Source of the DNA: Paenarthrobacter nitroguajacolicus
Lineage (GTDB): Bacteria > Actinomycetota > Actinomycetes > Actinomycetales > Micrococcaceae
Assembly (NCBI RefSeq): GCF_029952445.1
Contig: NZ_JAQPPK010000001.1
Coordinates: forward strand, 211,925-275,924
Direction: 5' to 3'
DNA: 64,000 bases
The notes beneath the pieces are model-generated. The model ran no database searches. It was not told where the DNA came from and saw nothing but the letters and a program-made list of their open reading frames with translations. Below, in pieces: positions 18,460 to 27,484 of the stretch; within the stretch, counting starts at the first letter, position 1; each line of letters starts with the position of its first letter. The position numbers and the translations under genes were made by a program.

Positions 18460-19335
18460 ATGCCGGAACTGCCCGAAGTGCACGGCCTGTGCATGTACCT
18501 GGACACCCAACTCCATGGAGCCACGCTGACCGAGGTCCGCATCAACTCCTTCTCGGCACTCAAGACCGCCGACCCTCCCTACAGCGCCTTGGAGGGCAGG
18601 ACAGTCCAAGGGGCGCGACGGATAGGAAAGTTCGTCTGCCTTGACCTGGATGGAATCTTCTTCGTCTTCCACTTGGCCAAGGCAGGCTGGGTCCGCTATA
18701 CCGAGCACCCGTCCTCGGCTGGTTTGCGAATGGGGAAGAGCAATATCTCAGCGAGGCTGCTGTTCCACCGCCCCAGCGATGACGCCCACATCGGAGTCGA
18801 CCTGACGGAGGCCGGAAAGAAGAAGAGCCTGGCCATCTATGTGGTCAGGGATCCACAGGACGTCCCCGGCATAGCTACGCTCGGCCCCGAGCCGCTGAGT
18901 CCGGACTTCGATGGGGCCGCGTTCGCGGCGATCCTGAAGTCCAGTCCGCAGCAGATCAAGGGGCTGTTGCGCAGTCAAAGCGTCATCGCCGGAATCGGCA
19001 ACGCCTACAGTGACGAGATCCTGCACGCCGCCAAGATCTCCCCCTTTGCCATTGCGAAGTCGCTCGATCCGGAGACAGTCGCTCGCTTGTACGACTCACT
19101 GCAGGAAATACTGGTCGGCGCCGTCAACGCCGCCGCCGGGAAACCTTCCAGCGAACTCAAGGACACCAAACGCAGCAACTTCCGGGTTCATGCCAGGACA
19201 GGATTGCCCTGCCCAGCGTGTGGAGAAACAGTAAGGGAGGTGTCCTTCGCGGACACCTCCCTCCAATACTGCCCCCACTGCCAGACAAACGGTAAGATCC
19301 TGGCCGACCGCCGGACCTCACGCTTCCTGAAGTAG
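18460..19335 (+). CDS. Fpg/Nei family DNA glycosylase/AP lyase
   Basis: 291 aa from ATG 18460, so that the mature N-terminus is PELPEV with the catalytic proline and Glu3 exposed; the ATG two codons earlier would block this. It has a helix-two-turn-helix region with QSVIAGIGNAYSDEILHAAKISP and a C-terminal zinc finger CPAC...CPHC (residues about 247-274). It excises oxidised bases and nicks the abasic site. A second family member lies at 24883-25770. It is followed 9 nt later by the convergent DsbA-like gene. Confidence 0.93.
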   Translation: MPELPEVHGLCMYLDTQLHGATLTEVRINSFSALKTADPPYSALEGRTVQGARRIGKFVCLDLDGIFFVFHLAKAGWVRYTEHPSSAGLRMGKSNISARLLFHRPSDDAHIGVDLTEAGKKKSLAIYVVRDPQDVPGIATLGPEPLSPDFDGAAFAAILKSSPQQIKGLLRSQSVIAGIGNAYSDEILHAAKISPFAIAKSLDPETVARLYDSLQEILVGAVNAAAGKPSSELKDTKRSNFRVHARTGLPCPACGETVREVSFADTSLQYCPHCQTNGKILADRRTSRFLK

Positions 19336-19344
19336 CGCTGCAGG

Positions 19345-19989
19345 CTAGTTGAATTCAGGGCTCTCGGTGCGGCTGCGCTTGAGTTCGAAGAAGTGCGGGT
19401 ATCCGGCCAACGTAACGGTCGCATCCCAGATCTTCCCGGCTTCTTCGCCGCGCGGAATGCGGGTAAGTACCGGTCCGAAGAACGCGGTCCCATTGACGGC
19501 TACCACAGGGGTACCGACGTCTTGTCCCACCAACGAGATACCGGCCTCGTGGCTGGCGCGCAGCTGGGTGTCGTACTCCTCGGACTGCGCAAAACGTGCC
19601 AGGTCAGCCGGAAGTCCGGTCTCAGCCAGGGCTTTCTGGATGACGGACGCGCGGTCCTTGTTGCCCTCGTGGTGGATCTGCTCCCCCATGGCGTCATAAA
19701 GGGGCTTGACGTAGCTGCTGCCGTGAAGCTCCTGTGCTGCGATGATCACGCGGACTGGGCCCCAGCTGTCGTCCATCATTGCCCGGTAGTCGGCGGGCAA
19801 GTCGCGGCCTTCGTTCAGGACCGAAAGGCTCATCACGTGCCACTCGGTCTCAATACCGCGCACCTGCTCCACCTCACCGATCCAACGTGAGGTGATCCAC
19901 GCGAACGGGCACACAGGGTCGAACCAGAAATCTGCTTTATTGACGGTGTTTTCGGGCGCAGTAATTTCAGAAACAAGCTGTTCGGACAC
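19345..19989 (-). CDS. DsbA-family, Rv2466c-like (mycothiol-dependent nitroreductase family) protein
   Basis: 214-aa thioredoxin-fold protein with the family motif FDPVCPFAWITSRW. The overall pattern (GPVRVIIAAQ, DVGTPVVAVNG, cis-Pro in GTPV) matches M. tuberculosis Rv2466c. Rv2466c has CPWC, but here the second cysteine is alanine (CPFA), leaving a monothiol site. GTG start with GAGGAG upstream. In M. tuberculosis this gene neighbours rpiB and pepN; here clpX-tig has come between them. Confidence 0.85.
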   Translation of the reverse strand: MSEQLVSEITAPENTVNKADFWFDPVCPFAWITSRWIGEVEQVRGIETEWHVMSLSVLNEGRDLPADYRAMMDDSWGPVRVIIAAQELHGSSYVKPLYDAMGEQIHHEGNKDRASVIQKALAETGLPADLARFAQSEEYDTQLRASHEAGISLVGQDVGTPVVAVNGTAFFGPVLTRIPRGEEAGKIWDATVTLAGYPHFFELKRSRTESPEFN

Positions 19990-20070
19990 AGGGAACTCCT
20001 CGACAAGAGTGGAAACGTGGCAGTTACGGCGGCTCGTGACAGAACCGCTCCTTCTTAGGCCAACGGCGCC

Positions 20071-21360
20071 TTAGGCGGACTTATTCCTGCGCTTGGCTAC
20101 CACATCATGGGCAATCATGGTCGGTTGGGCTTTCTTTGCCACAGCATCGGCCGTGATGACAACCGTGGCAATATCGTCCCGGCTGGGGAGATCGAACATG
20201 ACCGGCAAAAGCACTTCTTCCATGATGGCCCGCAGGCCACGGGCACCAGTGCCGCGTTCAAGGGCCTGGTCCGCAATGGCGTCCAGGGCGTCCTGGTCGA
20301 ACTGCAACTCCACGCCGTCCAGTTGGAACATCTTCTGGTACTGCTTCACCAGCGCATTCTTGGGCGTGGAGAGGATCTGGATCAGCGCCGGACGGTCAAG
20401 GCTGGATACGGTAGTAATAACGGGCAACCGGCCAATGAATTCAGGAATGAGCCCGAACTTCAACAGGTCCTCGGGCATGACCTCGCCGTAGGCATCCACG
20501 GTATCCCGGGCCTCGTTCAGTGGTGCGCCGAAGCCGATCCCCTTCCGCCCGGACCGCGAACCAATGATGTCCTCGAGTCCCGCGAAGGCGCCCGCCACGA
20601 TGAAGAGCACATTGGTGGTGTCGATCTGGATGAACTCCTGGTGCGGGTGCTTCCGTCCGCCCTGGGGCGGAACAGATGCCACAGTGCCCTCAAGGATCTT
20701 CAGGAGTGCCTGCTGGACCCCCTCACCGGAGACATCCCGGGTAATCGACGGGTTCTCGCTCTTGCGGGAGATTTTATCGATCTCATCGATGTAGATGATG
20801 CCTTGCTCGGCTTTTTTGACGTCATAGTCAGCAGCCTGGATGAGCTTAAGCAGGATGTTCTCAACGTCCTCGCCGACGTAGCCTGCTTCAGTCAATGCGG
20901 TCGCGTCGGCGACGGCGAAAGGTACGTTGAGGCGGCGGGCCAGGGTCTGGGCCAGATAGGTCTTACCGCAGCCTGTGGGGCCGATCAGCAGGATATTGGA
21001 CTTGGCGATCTCCACATCCTCGTGATGGGGTCCCTCGCCCAAGCTGCCGGTCTTGGGTGCGTGTCCGGCCTGGATGCGCTTGTAGTGGTTGTAAACGGCA
21101 ACCGCAAGGGACCGCTTCGCGGGTTCCTGGCCAATGACGTATTCCTGCAGGAAGTCGAAGATTTCCCGCGGCTTTGGCAACTCGAAGCTGCCGAGATCGG
21201 AAACTTCAGCAAGCTCCTCTTCGATGATCTCGTTGCACAACTCGATGCATTCGTCGCAGATGTACACACCGGGCCCGGCAATCAGCTTCCGCACCTGCTT
21301 CTGGCTCTTTCCGCAGAAAGAACACTTCAGCAGATCCGTGCTCTCACCAATCCGAGCCAT
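20071..21360 (-). CDS. clpX: ATP-dependent Clp protease ATP-binding subunit ClpX
   Basis: 429 aa from ATG 21360 (AAGGGA 7 nt upstream). It has an N-terminal zinc-binding domain with C13/C16 and C35/C38 ([14 protein letters not shown]), a Walker A GPTGCGKT, a Walker [10 protein letters not shown], a sensor region and an [15 protein letters not shown]-terminus. It unfolds substrates for ClpP1P2. It lies downstream of clpP2 but behind a strong hairpin (21491-21529), so clpX may have separate expression. Confidence 0.98.
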   Translation of the reverse strand: MARIGESTDLLKCSFCGKSQKQVRKLIAGPGVYICDECIELCNEIIEEELAEVSDLGSFELPKPREIFDFLQEYVIGQEPAKRSLAVAVYNHYKRIQAGHAPKTGSLGEGPHHEDVEIAKSNILLIGPTGCGKTYLAQTLARRLNVPFAVADATALTEAGYVGEDVENILLKLIQAADYDVKKAEQGIIYIDEIDKISRKSENPSITRDVSGEGVQQALLKILEGTVASVPPQGGRKHPHQEFIQIDTTNVLFIVAGAFAGLEDIIGSRSGRKGIGFGAPLNEARDTVDAYGEVMPEDLLKFGLIPEFIGRLPVITTVSSLDRPALIQILSTPKNALVKQYQKMFQLDGVELQFDQDALDAIADQALERGTGARGLRAIMEEVLLPVMFDLPSRDDIATVVITADAVAKKAQPTMIAHDVVAKRRNKSA

Positions 21361-21490
21361 GTGGGAATCCCTTCGTTGCATGCGGGTGATGCGGCTCCGC
21401 GCCGTACTCAAGTGTGCGGCCAAGCCGCGGTTGGCACCACCGTGACACCATCCACTCTAGGTCACAATGGGCTGCTTGCGTGGAAACAGA

Positions 21491-21529
21491 ACGCCGGTGC
21501 GGTCCATATTTCGCGAACCGCACCGGCGT
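21491..21529 (-). terminator. terminator between clpP2 and clpX
   Basis: Perfect 13-bp stem ACGCCGGTGCGGT/ACCGCACCGGCGT with a 13-nt loop, followed on the minus strand by TTCTGTTT. Confidence 0.75.
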
Positions 21530-21542
21530 CGTATTCCGTGTG

Positions 21543-22202
21543 CTACCGGGCGATTGCCTGTGGCTTGATCTTCCGGGAGTCCAGAACCTGGTCAATGAGA
21601 CCGTAATTCATGGCTTCGGCCGCAGTGAGGATCTTGTCACGCTCGATGTCGTTGTTGACCTGCTCGGACGTACGGCCTGAGTGATGGGCCAGCGTGTCCT
21701 CCAGCCAGGTCCGCATGCGCATGACCTCTGCCGCCTGGATCTCCAGGTCCGAGGCCTGCCCACCCTGGCCGCCTGAGAGGGCCGGCTGGTGGATCAGCAC
21801 GCGGGCGTTCGGCAGGGCCAGTCGCTTACCGGGGGTACCGGCTGCGAGCAGGACCGCGGCTGCGCTGGCAGCCTGGCCCAGGCATACCGTCTGGATCTCC
21901 GGACGGATGTACTGCATGGTGTCGTAGATTGCCGTCATCGCGGTGAAGGAACCACCCGGCGAGTTGATGTACAAGGTGATGTCGCGGTCCGGATCCGTGG
22001 ACTCAAGGACCAGCAGCTGGGCCATGATGTCGTCGGCCGAGGCGTCGTCCACCTGCACACCAAGGAAGATGATGCGGTCCTCGAAGAGCTTGGTGTACGG
22101 GTCCTGGCGCTTGAAGCCGTAGGGCGTACGCTCTTCGAACTGGGGCAGGACGTAGCGGCTGGACGGGAGGTTACCGGCAGACCATCCGAAGTTGTAGTTC
22201 AT
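21543..22202 (-). CDS. clpP2: ATP-dependent Clp protease proteolytic subunit ClpP2
   Basis: 219-aa serine peptidase with Ser113 (GQAASAAAV) and His138 (LIHQP). The block [22 protein letters not shown] identifies the actinobacterial ClpP2 paralogue. It forms the mixed ClpP1P2 tetradecamer with the product of the next gene upstream. AGGAG lies 7 nt before the ATG. It is 40 nt from clpP1 and cotranscribed with it. Confidence 0.97.
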   Translation of the reverse strand: MNYNFGWSAGNLPSSRYVLPQFEERTPYGFKRQDPYTKLFEDRIIFLGVQVDDASADDIMAQLLVLESTDPDRDITLYINSPGGSFTAMTAIYDTMQYIRPEIQTVCLGQAASAAAVLLAAGTPGKRLALPNARVLIHQPALSGGQGGQASDLEIQAAEVMRMRTWLEDTLAHHSGRTSEQVNNDIERDKILTAAEAMNYGLIDQVLDSRKIKPQAIAR

Positions 22203-22242
22203 GTTCTTACTCCTGGGTTTTCAGTGGTTCTTTGGTGCCGGA

Positions 22243-22881
22243 TTAGTTTTCGGAGTTCGACTGGTTGGCCGTACCGCCGCCGCCAGCCACAGAACCGGCG
22301 TGTGCCGAGATCTTGTCGAAGAAGCCGTACTCCAGGGCCTCAGCGGCAGTGAACCACTTGTCGCGGTCGTTGTCCTTGAGGATGGTTTCAACGGTCTGTC
22401 CGGTCTGTTCCGCAGTAAGCTCCGCCATGACCTTCTTCATGTGCAGGATCAGTTCCGCCTGGATCTTGATGTCCGAGGCCGTTCCGCCGATGCCGCCGGA
22501 AGGCTGGTGCATCAGGATACGGGCGTTCGGGGTGGCGTACCGCTTGCCCTTGGTCCCGGAGGAAAGCAGGAACTGGCCCATGGAAGCGGCAAGGCCCGTG
22601 GCGACGGTAACAACATCGTTCGGAATGAACTGCATGGTGTCGTAGATGGCCATGCCGGCCGTCACGGATCCACCCGGCGAGTTGATGTAAAGGTAGATGT
22701 CCTTTTCCGGATCTTCGGCCGAGAGAAGGAGGAGCTGGGAGCAAATGGCGTTGGCGTTCTCGTCACGAACTTCAGAGCCGAGCCAAATAATGCGCTCTTT
22801 CAGCAGGCGGTTGTAGATGTAGTTGTCCTGGGCCGCGGGATCGACAGTTGCCATCCGGGGAGCCTCTGATTGCTGTGACAT
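22243..22881 (-). CDS. clpP1: ATP-dependent Clp protease proteolytic subunit ClpP1
   Basis: 212-aa ClpP with Ser100 (GLAASMGQ) and His125 (LMHQP). Its N-terminus [20 protein letters not shown] is typical of ClpP1. It is the first gene of the clpP1-clpP2 operon. A ClgR-type operator core lies about 100 nt upstream (22981-22991), the expected control for clpP1P2 in actinobacteria. The tig terminator is just beyond that. Confidence 0.97.
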   Translation of the reverse strand: MSQQSEAPRMATVDPAAQDNYIYNRLLKERIIWLGSEVRDENANAICSQLLLLSAEDPEKDIYLYINSPGGSVTAGMAIYDTMQFIPNDVVTVATGLAASMGQFLLSSGTKGKRYATPNARILMHQPSGGIGGTASDIKIQAELILHMKKVMAELTAEQTGQTVETILKDNDRDKWFTAAEALEYGFFDKISAHAGSVAGGGGTANQSNSEN

Positions 22882-22980
22882 AAGTACTTACCTCTCGCTG
22901 GTGCCAGTGACCTCACTGAACTTCACTACTTGGACACTAACCGTTTTCCGGGGCGATTTGTTCGCCGGAATCGCACTGTT

Positions 22981-22991
22981 CGCTGACGGCG
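22981..22991 (+). promoter_or_regulatory. candidate ClgR operator of clpP1P2
   Basis: CGCTGACGGCG fits the published actinobacterial ClgR core CGCYNANRGCG exactly, with TT before it. It lies 100-110 nt upstream of clpP1. No clgR gene is in this window. Confidence 0.6.
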
Positions 22992-23021
22992 CACGTATGG
23001 GTCCGGCACCCACGGACAGCC

Positions 23022-23062
23022 TTAAAGAAAACCGCCCCCGGATCAACTGATCCGGGGGCGGT
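23022..23062 (-). terminator. terminator after tig
   Basis: Perfect 15-bp stem ACCGCCCCCGGATCA (23031-23062), followed on the minus strand by TTTTCTTT. Confidence 0.9.
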
Positions 23063-23074
23063 CTGCGTCGTGAA

Positions 23075-24457
23075 TTAGAACTTCACTGCTGCGGGGTCAT
23101 CGTTTGCGACGGTATCGGCTTCTTCCGTCGCCTCGACTGCTGCGGCCTCTTCGGCTGCTGCTTCACCGGCAGGGCGGACGAAGTCCGTCAGGTCAACCTT
23201 GTTGCCCTCGGAGTCGACTACCTCGGCCTGGCCCAGCACAACGGCCAGGGCCTTGCGGCGGCGGACCTCGGAAACCATCATGGGAACCTGGCCGCTCTGA
23301 TCGATGATCTGGGCGAACTGGTTGGGGTCCATGCCGTACTGGCTTGCGGTGGTGACGATGTAGTCGATCAGCTCGTTCTGGCTGACCTCTACTTCTTCCT
23401 TGTCTGCAATGGCGTCAAGGATGATTTCGTTCTGGAACGCACGCTCGGTGTTGGCCTTGACCTCGGCGCGGTGCTCTTCGGTGTCGTGGTCACCTTCGCC
23501 GTGGGCGTTCTCCGGGTTGAAGTGGGCCTCGATCTGCTCTTCGACCACGGAGTCCGGAACAGGAACCTCTACGAGCTCAACGAGCTTGTCCAGGACCTTG
23601 TCGCGGGCCTCGACACCCTGCTCAACAACCTTGGAGTCGGCAGCCTGCTTGGCGAGGTCCTCGCGGAGCTCGGCAAGGGTGTCGAATTCGGAAGCGAGCT
23701 GGGCAAAGTCGTCGTCTGCTTCGGGGAGCTCGCGCTCCTTGACGGCCTTGACTACAACCTTCACCTGGGCAGCTTCGCCGGCGTGGTCGCCACCAACCAG
23801 CGTGGTGTCGAAGATTGCTTCTTCATCGGCGGACAGGCCGGTGACGGCTTCGTCGAGGCCTTCGAGCATGGTGCCTGCGCCCACCTGGTAGGACAGGCCG
23901 GCGGCGGAGTCGATCTCTTCGCCGTCGATCGTGGCGGTGATATCGATGGTGAGGAAGTCATCGTTCTTGGCAGGACGCTCAACGGACTTCAGCGTGCCGA
24001 AACGGCCGCGCAGTTCGTCGAGGGACTTGTCGACGTCGGCCTCGGAAGACTCGGCGGCAGCGACCTCAACCTTGATGCCGGCGTAGTCCGGCAGCTCGAT
24101 CTCGGGGCGGACGTCGATCTCGACCTGGAACTTCAGCTCGCCGTCGGTTGCGGAAGGATCCGGCACCTCGGTGATTTCAACCTCGGGACGGCTCAGGGGG
24201 CGAACGCCCGTTTCCTGAACTGCAGCCTGGTACCAGCCGTTGAGGCCATCGTTGATGGCCGTCTCCAGGACGTAGCCGCGGCCAACGCGCTGGTCGATGA
24301 GCTTGGAGGGAACCTTGCCCTTGCGGAATCCGGGAACCTGGATCTGCGAAGCAACGGTCTTGTACGCGGCATCGATGCTCGGCTTCAGTTCCTCAAAGGG
24401 AACCTCAACGTTGAGCTTGACCCGCGTTGCGGTGAGGTTCTCGACAGCGCTCTTCAC
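23075..24457 (-). CDS. tig: trigger factor
   Basis: 460-aa ribosome-associated chaperone and peptidyl-prolyl isomerase. It has the ribosome-binding signature [19 protein letters not shown] (residues about 43-61), a central FKBP-like domain ([20 protein letters not shown]) and a C-terminal substrate cradle. The acidic Ala/Glu-rich tail is usual in actinobacteria. GTG start with AGGAG upstream. It sits upstream of clpP1P2 and clpX in the classical quality-control cluster, but a strong terminator separates it from clpP1. Confidence 0.97.
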   Translation of the reverse strand: MKSAVENLTATRVKLNVEVPFEELKPSIDAAYKTVASQIQVPGFRKGKVPSKLIDQRVGRGYVLETAINDGLNGWYQAAVQETGVRPLSRPEVEITEVPDPSATDGELKFQVEIDVRPEIELPDYAGIKVEVAAAESSEADVDKSLDELRGRFGTLKSVERPAKNDDFLTIDITATIDGEEIDSAAGLSYQVGAGTMLEGLDEAVTGLSADEEAIFDTTLVGGDHAGEAAQVKVVVKAVKERELPEADDDFAQLASEFDTLAELREDLAKQAADSKVVEQGVEARDKVLDKLVELVEVPVPDSVVEEQIEAHFNPENAHGEGDHDTEEHRAEVKANTERAFQNEIILDAIADKEEVEVSQNELIDYIVTTASQYGMDPNQFAQIIDQSGQVPMMVSEVRRRKALAVVLGQAEVVDSEGNKVDLTDFVRPAGEAAAEEAAAVEATEEADTVANDDPAAVKF

Positions 24458-24527
24458 AGTCTAAGTACTCCTGATTTTGTGGGTATGGGGTTCTGTCGTG
24501 TCCCGGAAACGGACACAAAACACAGAG

Positions 24528-24602
24528 TCGGGGTGACAGGATTTGAACCTGCGACTTCCTGCTCCCAAAGCAGGCGCTCTAGCCAAGCTGAGCTACACCC
24601 CG
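24528..24602 (-). tRNA. tRNA-Pro (anticodon TGG)
   Basis: Cloverleaf on the minus strand: acceptor CGGGGTG/CACCCCG with discriminator A; anticodon stem CCTGC/GCAGG with loop TTTGGGA; T arm GCAGGTTCAAATCCTGT. CCA is not encoded. Confidence 0.95.
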
Positions 24603-24646
24603 AATGCACAGGACAGTCTACGGGCAAGCGGGCCGGGAATGCACAT

Positions 24647-24676
24647 TTGACACCGCCGCCGTAATTAGGTTTAGTT
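24647..24676 (+). promoter_or_regulatory. candidate promoter for tRNA-Gly
   Basis: TTGACA (24647-24652), 18-nt spacer, TTAGTT (24671-24676), about 55 nt before the tRNA. The TCCTG-AAA-CAGGA dyad just before the tRNA may be a processing element. Confidence 0.45.
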
Positions 24677-24730
24677 GTACCCGGCTTGAACAGCCACCGG
24701 GAAGTTGTCCTGAAACAGGATGTTCCTCCT

Positions 24731-24801
24731 GGGGACGTAGCTTAATGGTAAAGCCTCAGTCTTCCAAACTGATTACGCGGGTTCGATTCCCGTCGTCCCC
24801 T
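24731..24801 (+). tRNA. tRNA-Gly (anticodon TCC)
   Basis: 71-nt cloverleaf: acceptor GGGGACG/CGTCCCC with discriminator T, D arm TAGCTTAATGGTAAAGC, anticodon loop CTTCCAA, T arm GCGGGTTCGATTCCCGT. CCA is not encoded. A terminator follows directly. Confidence 0.95.
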
Positions 24802-24806
24802 CCACG

Positions 24807-24838
24807 GAAGGGCCCCGATCCACGGATCGGGGCCCTTC
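24807..24838 (+). terminator. terminator after tRNA-Gly
   Basis: Perfect 15-bp stem GAAGGGCCCCGATCC with a 2-nt centre, followed by GTTTTG. Confidence 0.9.
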
Positions 24839-24882
24839 GTTTTGCAGTCGCATCCGGCACCGCCACCGGGCACCAAGGTTTT

Positions 24883-25770
24883 CTACACCTGGCAGCCAGG
24901 ACACCAATAGAGCTTGCGCGCTCCTATTTCGGTAACCCCCACCAGCGTCCCGCAGGCGCGGCAGGGCATTCCTTGGCGCTTGTAGACAAAGTGGGCATCG
25001 GCGTCGGGCGCCAAGGCCTTGCCGCCAGTCCATAGTGACGGAGGCGTCGTAACAATCCGGCCGTCGCGGACGCCGTCGGACATGGTCACCACGGTGTCGT
25101 CCCACAAACGGCCGGCGGTTTCGACGTCGATGCCGCTTCCGGGGGTCCACGGATCGACCGCCTGCCTGAACAGCACTTCCGCCCGGTAGATATTTCCCAC
25201 GCCGGCCAGCACGGACTGGTCCATCATCAGCAGTGCGACGGCGGTCTTGCGCCTGCGCAGCCGCCTGATGAACTCATCGCGGTCACCTGGCCGGTTATGG
25301 AGCGGATCAGGCCCCAGTCGATCAAGCACGGCCTCTGCCTCGGCAGCGGTGATCGCCGCGCACGTCGTGGCACCACGAAGATCAGCCCAGCCGTGCTCCG
25401 AAACGAGCCGGACACGGACGGCACCCACAGGCGCAGGCGGACCCGCGTATTGGCCGTCGTCCAGTGCCGTGCCGCTCTCCCGTTCACCCATCCGCCGCGG
25501 GGCTCCAATACTGGAAGCACCCGTAAAAGTACTGTCACCGCCAAAGCTCCAGGCGCCGTACAGGCCCAGATGGACATGCAGGTACAGCCCGTGGTCGAAC
25601 CTGAGGAAGAACTGCTTCCCGTGGGCCGCGGCCTCCACCATGGCGTGCCCCGTCAACAGCTTTGCTCCGGCAACGAAACGCCCCTGGGGACTGGAGACTT
25701 CCAGGTTTTGCCCGCCAAAAACATCCTGGAATTGGCGGGCCAGCCTGTGGACCGAATGTCCCTCCGGCAC
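24883..25770 (-). CDS. nei: Nei-type DNA glycosylase (endonuclease VIII-like)
   Basis: 295 aa starting GTG-PEGHSVHRLA, the mature N-terminal Pro-Glu typical of Nei rather than Fpg (PELPEV). It has HGKQFFLRF, DQSVLAGVGNIYRAEVLFR and a C-terminal zinc finger CRAC...CPGC. It repairs oxidised pyrimidines. The position beside rpiB matches Rv2464c-Rv2465c. The GTG shares its G with the rpiB stop (TAGTG), so translation is coupled. Confidence 0.92.
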   Translation of the reverse strand: MPEGHSVHRLARQFQDVFGGQNLEVSSPQGRFVAGAKLLTGHAMVEAAAHGKQFFLRFDHGLYLHVHLGLYGAWSFGGDSTFTGASSIGAPRRMGERESGTALDDGQYAGPPAPVGAVRVRLVSEHGWADLRGATTCAAITAAEAEAVLDRLGPDPLHNRPGDRDEFIRRLRRRKTAVALLMMDQSVLAGVGNIYRAEVLFRQAVDPWTPGSGIDVETAGRLWDDTVVTMSDGVRDGRIVTTPPSLWTGGKALAPDADAHFVYKRQGMPCRACGTLVGVTEIGARKLYWCPGCQV

Positions 25771-26252
25771 TACTGGACGATTTCGCCGGTGGTCTCGTAC
25801 ACAGCGATCTTGCCGATGCGGCGGACATGGCGTTCATCGTTGCTGAAGGGTTCCTGCAGGAAGGCTTCGATGAGTTCCGTGGCTTCTTCCACTGAGTGCT
25901 GGCGGCCACCGACGGCGACGACGTTGGCGTCGTTGTGCTCACGGGCCAGTTTTGCGGTGGAGAGGTTCCAGACGAGAGCGGCGCGGACACCCTTCACTTT
26001 GTTGGCGGCAATCTGCTCGCCGTTTCCGGAGCCACCCAGGACGATGCCAAGGGCATGGACGCCTGCCTGCTGGTCCGCGACAACGGCCACGGCGGCATTG
26101 ATGCAGAACGACGGGTAGTCATCCAGTGCGTCGTATTCCTTGGGCCCATGGTCCACCACTTCGTAGCCCTTCGCGGTGAGGTGGTTGACCAAGTGGGCAC
26201 TCAGTTCCATGCCAGCGTGGTCCGTAGCGATGTGGACGCGGGGTGTTGTCAC
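25770..26252 (-). CDS. rpiB: ribose-5-phosphate isomerase B
   Basis: 160-aa RpiB/LacAB fold from GTG 26252 (TTPRVHIATDHAGMEL). It has the phosphate-binding GGSGNGEQIAANKVKGVRAAL and LAREHNDANVVAVGGR. The family interconverts ribose-5-P and ribulose-5-P. An upstream reading adds about 30 residues with no family match. Operon with nei (1-nt overlap). Confidence 0.95.
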   Translation of the reverse strand: MTTPRVHIATDHAGMELSAHLVNHLTAKGYEVVDHGPKEYDALDDYPSFCINAAVAVVADQQAGVHALGIVLGGSGNGEQIAANKVKGVRAALVWNLSTAKLAREHNDANVVAVGGRQHSVEEATELIEAFLQEPFSNDERHVRRIGKIAVYETTGEIVQ

Positions 26253-26350
26253 GGGAAGTCCATTCTTTTTCTGGCGCGCCTGTGCGGCACTGGGCAGCGG
26301 CACAGCACTTGCCGGGCGCGGCGTTGAGGGATGCGCTACCAAGGTTACCG

Positions 26351-27355
26351 CTACCGGGGTTGTTGGGCCTGCCCGTCGTCCTGCGCCCTGTGCGCGGCCC
26401 TGTTGAGGATGCCGGCAAGTTTGTCCGCCGAAGCACGGGTCCCGGCACTCAACGCGACCCGGCCACCATTAAGTTTCTTTACCACTACGGCAGGACCACT
26501 GCCCACCAGCATGGCAGTGGCGTCGTCGTGGTGCCGCCAACCCCAGCCGCCGTAGTCGGCTGCCTTGACCTCGGCCGCATCAGCGGCAGCGATCTCGACG
26601 GCGGGAACGGCCAGGACCCGCACGATGCCGCCGGCGAAGACCTGCAGGCCTCCCCTGTCAGCCCGAACCCTGGCAAACAGGAACCCTGCACCCACCAAGG
26701 CTGCCGCGGCTACCAGAGCCCCCAACCACGGGACAGCGACCGCGATCAGGGCAGCCGGAAAGAGTGCCGAGACGATGATCATGACGAACACCGAGCTGCG
26801 GGCGTGGACCCACATCCTGAGGCTGTCGCGGGCGAGGTCCGGATCCTCAAGGAGACGCAGTTCCTGCTGGAGTGCGACGTCGTCTTCGCGTGTCCACCGG
26901 GGGTCCGGTTTGAAGGCGAACATCATCACCACACCAAGCGCCAGGGCGGCTCCGCTGCCCATGGCGAGCACGATCGGGTCCACATGGGACTGCCGGGCAT
27001 CTTCCACCCCGGTTTGGCCCACCAATCCAGCAGCCAGAACGGTGGTGACGAACAAGCTGACCATCAGGCCCACGCCCATCATGACCCGACGCATGACCAC
27101 CGGCCGGGACAGTGGGACAGCCTGGAGGAACACCGCCCAGCCGCAGAAGGTGATGAGTGCTGCGCCGCCTGCCACATAGGCGCCGAAAGGCGCGAAGGAC
27201 GTACCGCCGTCGGCACTCCACATCACGGCTACCGGGTTCGGAAGATCATTGCGCAGCATCTGGGCGCACACCACAAAGCCGAGCGCGAGCAGCAAGGGGA
27301 AGGCCACCGCGAACCTTAGGGCGCGGAAGTCGACGTTTTCCCGGATCTTTCCCAT
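26351..27355 (-). CDS. multi-pass membrane protein of unknown function (DUF1648-like N-terminus)
   Basis: 334 aa with about six hydrophobic segments, at residues 13-30, 57-80, 87-110, 132-150, 185-205 and 207-230. The short motif WSADGGTSFAPFGAY recalls the extracellular part of DUF1648 proteins. The C-terminal 100 residues are soluble and include AADYGGWGWRHHDD and KKLNGGRVALSAG, a PH-like pattern seen in actinobacterial membrane proteins. Function unknown. TAGCGT lies 6 nt before the ATG, suggesting a leaderless mRNA. It diverges from pepN. Confidence 0.75.
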   Translation of the reverse strand: MGKIRENVDFRALRFAVAFPLLLALGFVVCAQMLRNDLPNPVAVMWSADGGTSFAPFGAYVAGGAALITFCGWAVFLQAVPLSRPVVMRRVMMGVGLMVSLFVTTVLAAGLVGQTGVEDARQSHVDPIVLAMGSGAALALGVVMMFAFKPDPRWTREDDVALQQELRLLEDPDLARDSLRMWVHARSSVFVMIIVSALFPAALIAVAVPWLGALVAAAALVGAGFLFARVRADRGGLQVFAGGIVRVLAVPAVEIAAADAAEVKAADYGGWGWRHHDDATAMLVGSGPAVVVKKLNGGRVALSAGTRASADKLAGILNRAAHRAQDDGQAQQPR

Positions 27356-27361
27356 GCTCCA

Positions 27362-27367
27362 ACGCTA
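27362..27367 (-). promoter_or_regulatory. -10 box of predicted leaderless transcript (DUF1648-like gene)
   Basis: TAGCGT on the minus strand, 6 nt before the ATG at 27355. Confidence 0.45.
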
Positions 27368-27484
27368 CTCCGTGGGAGCGACACTGTGGTGCGCGCTCCT
27401 TGCCTTCCGTCCTCGGAGTGAAAGAATAACTTCATACCAGCGGCCGGTGGACCGGCCGGTCATCCCGATCCCCGGAGGCACCAC

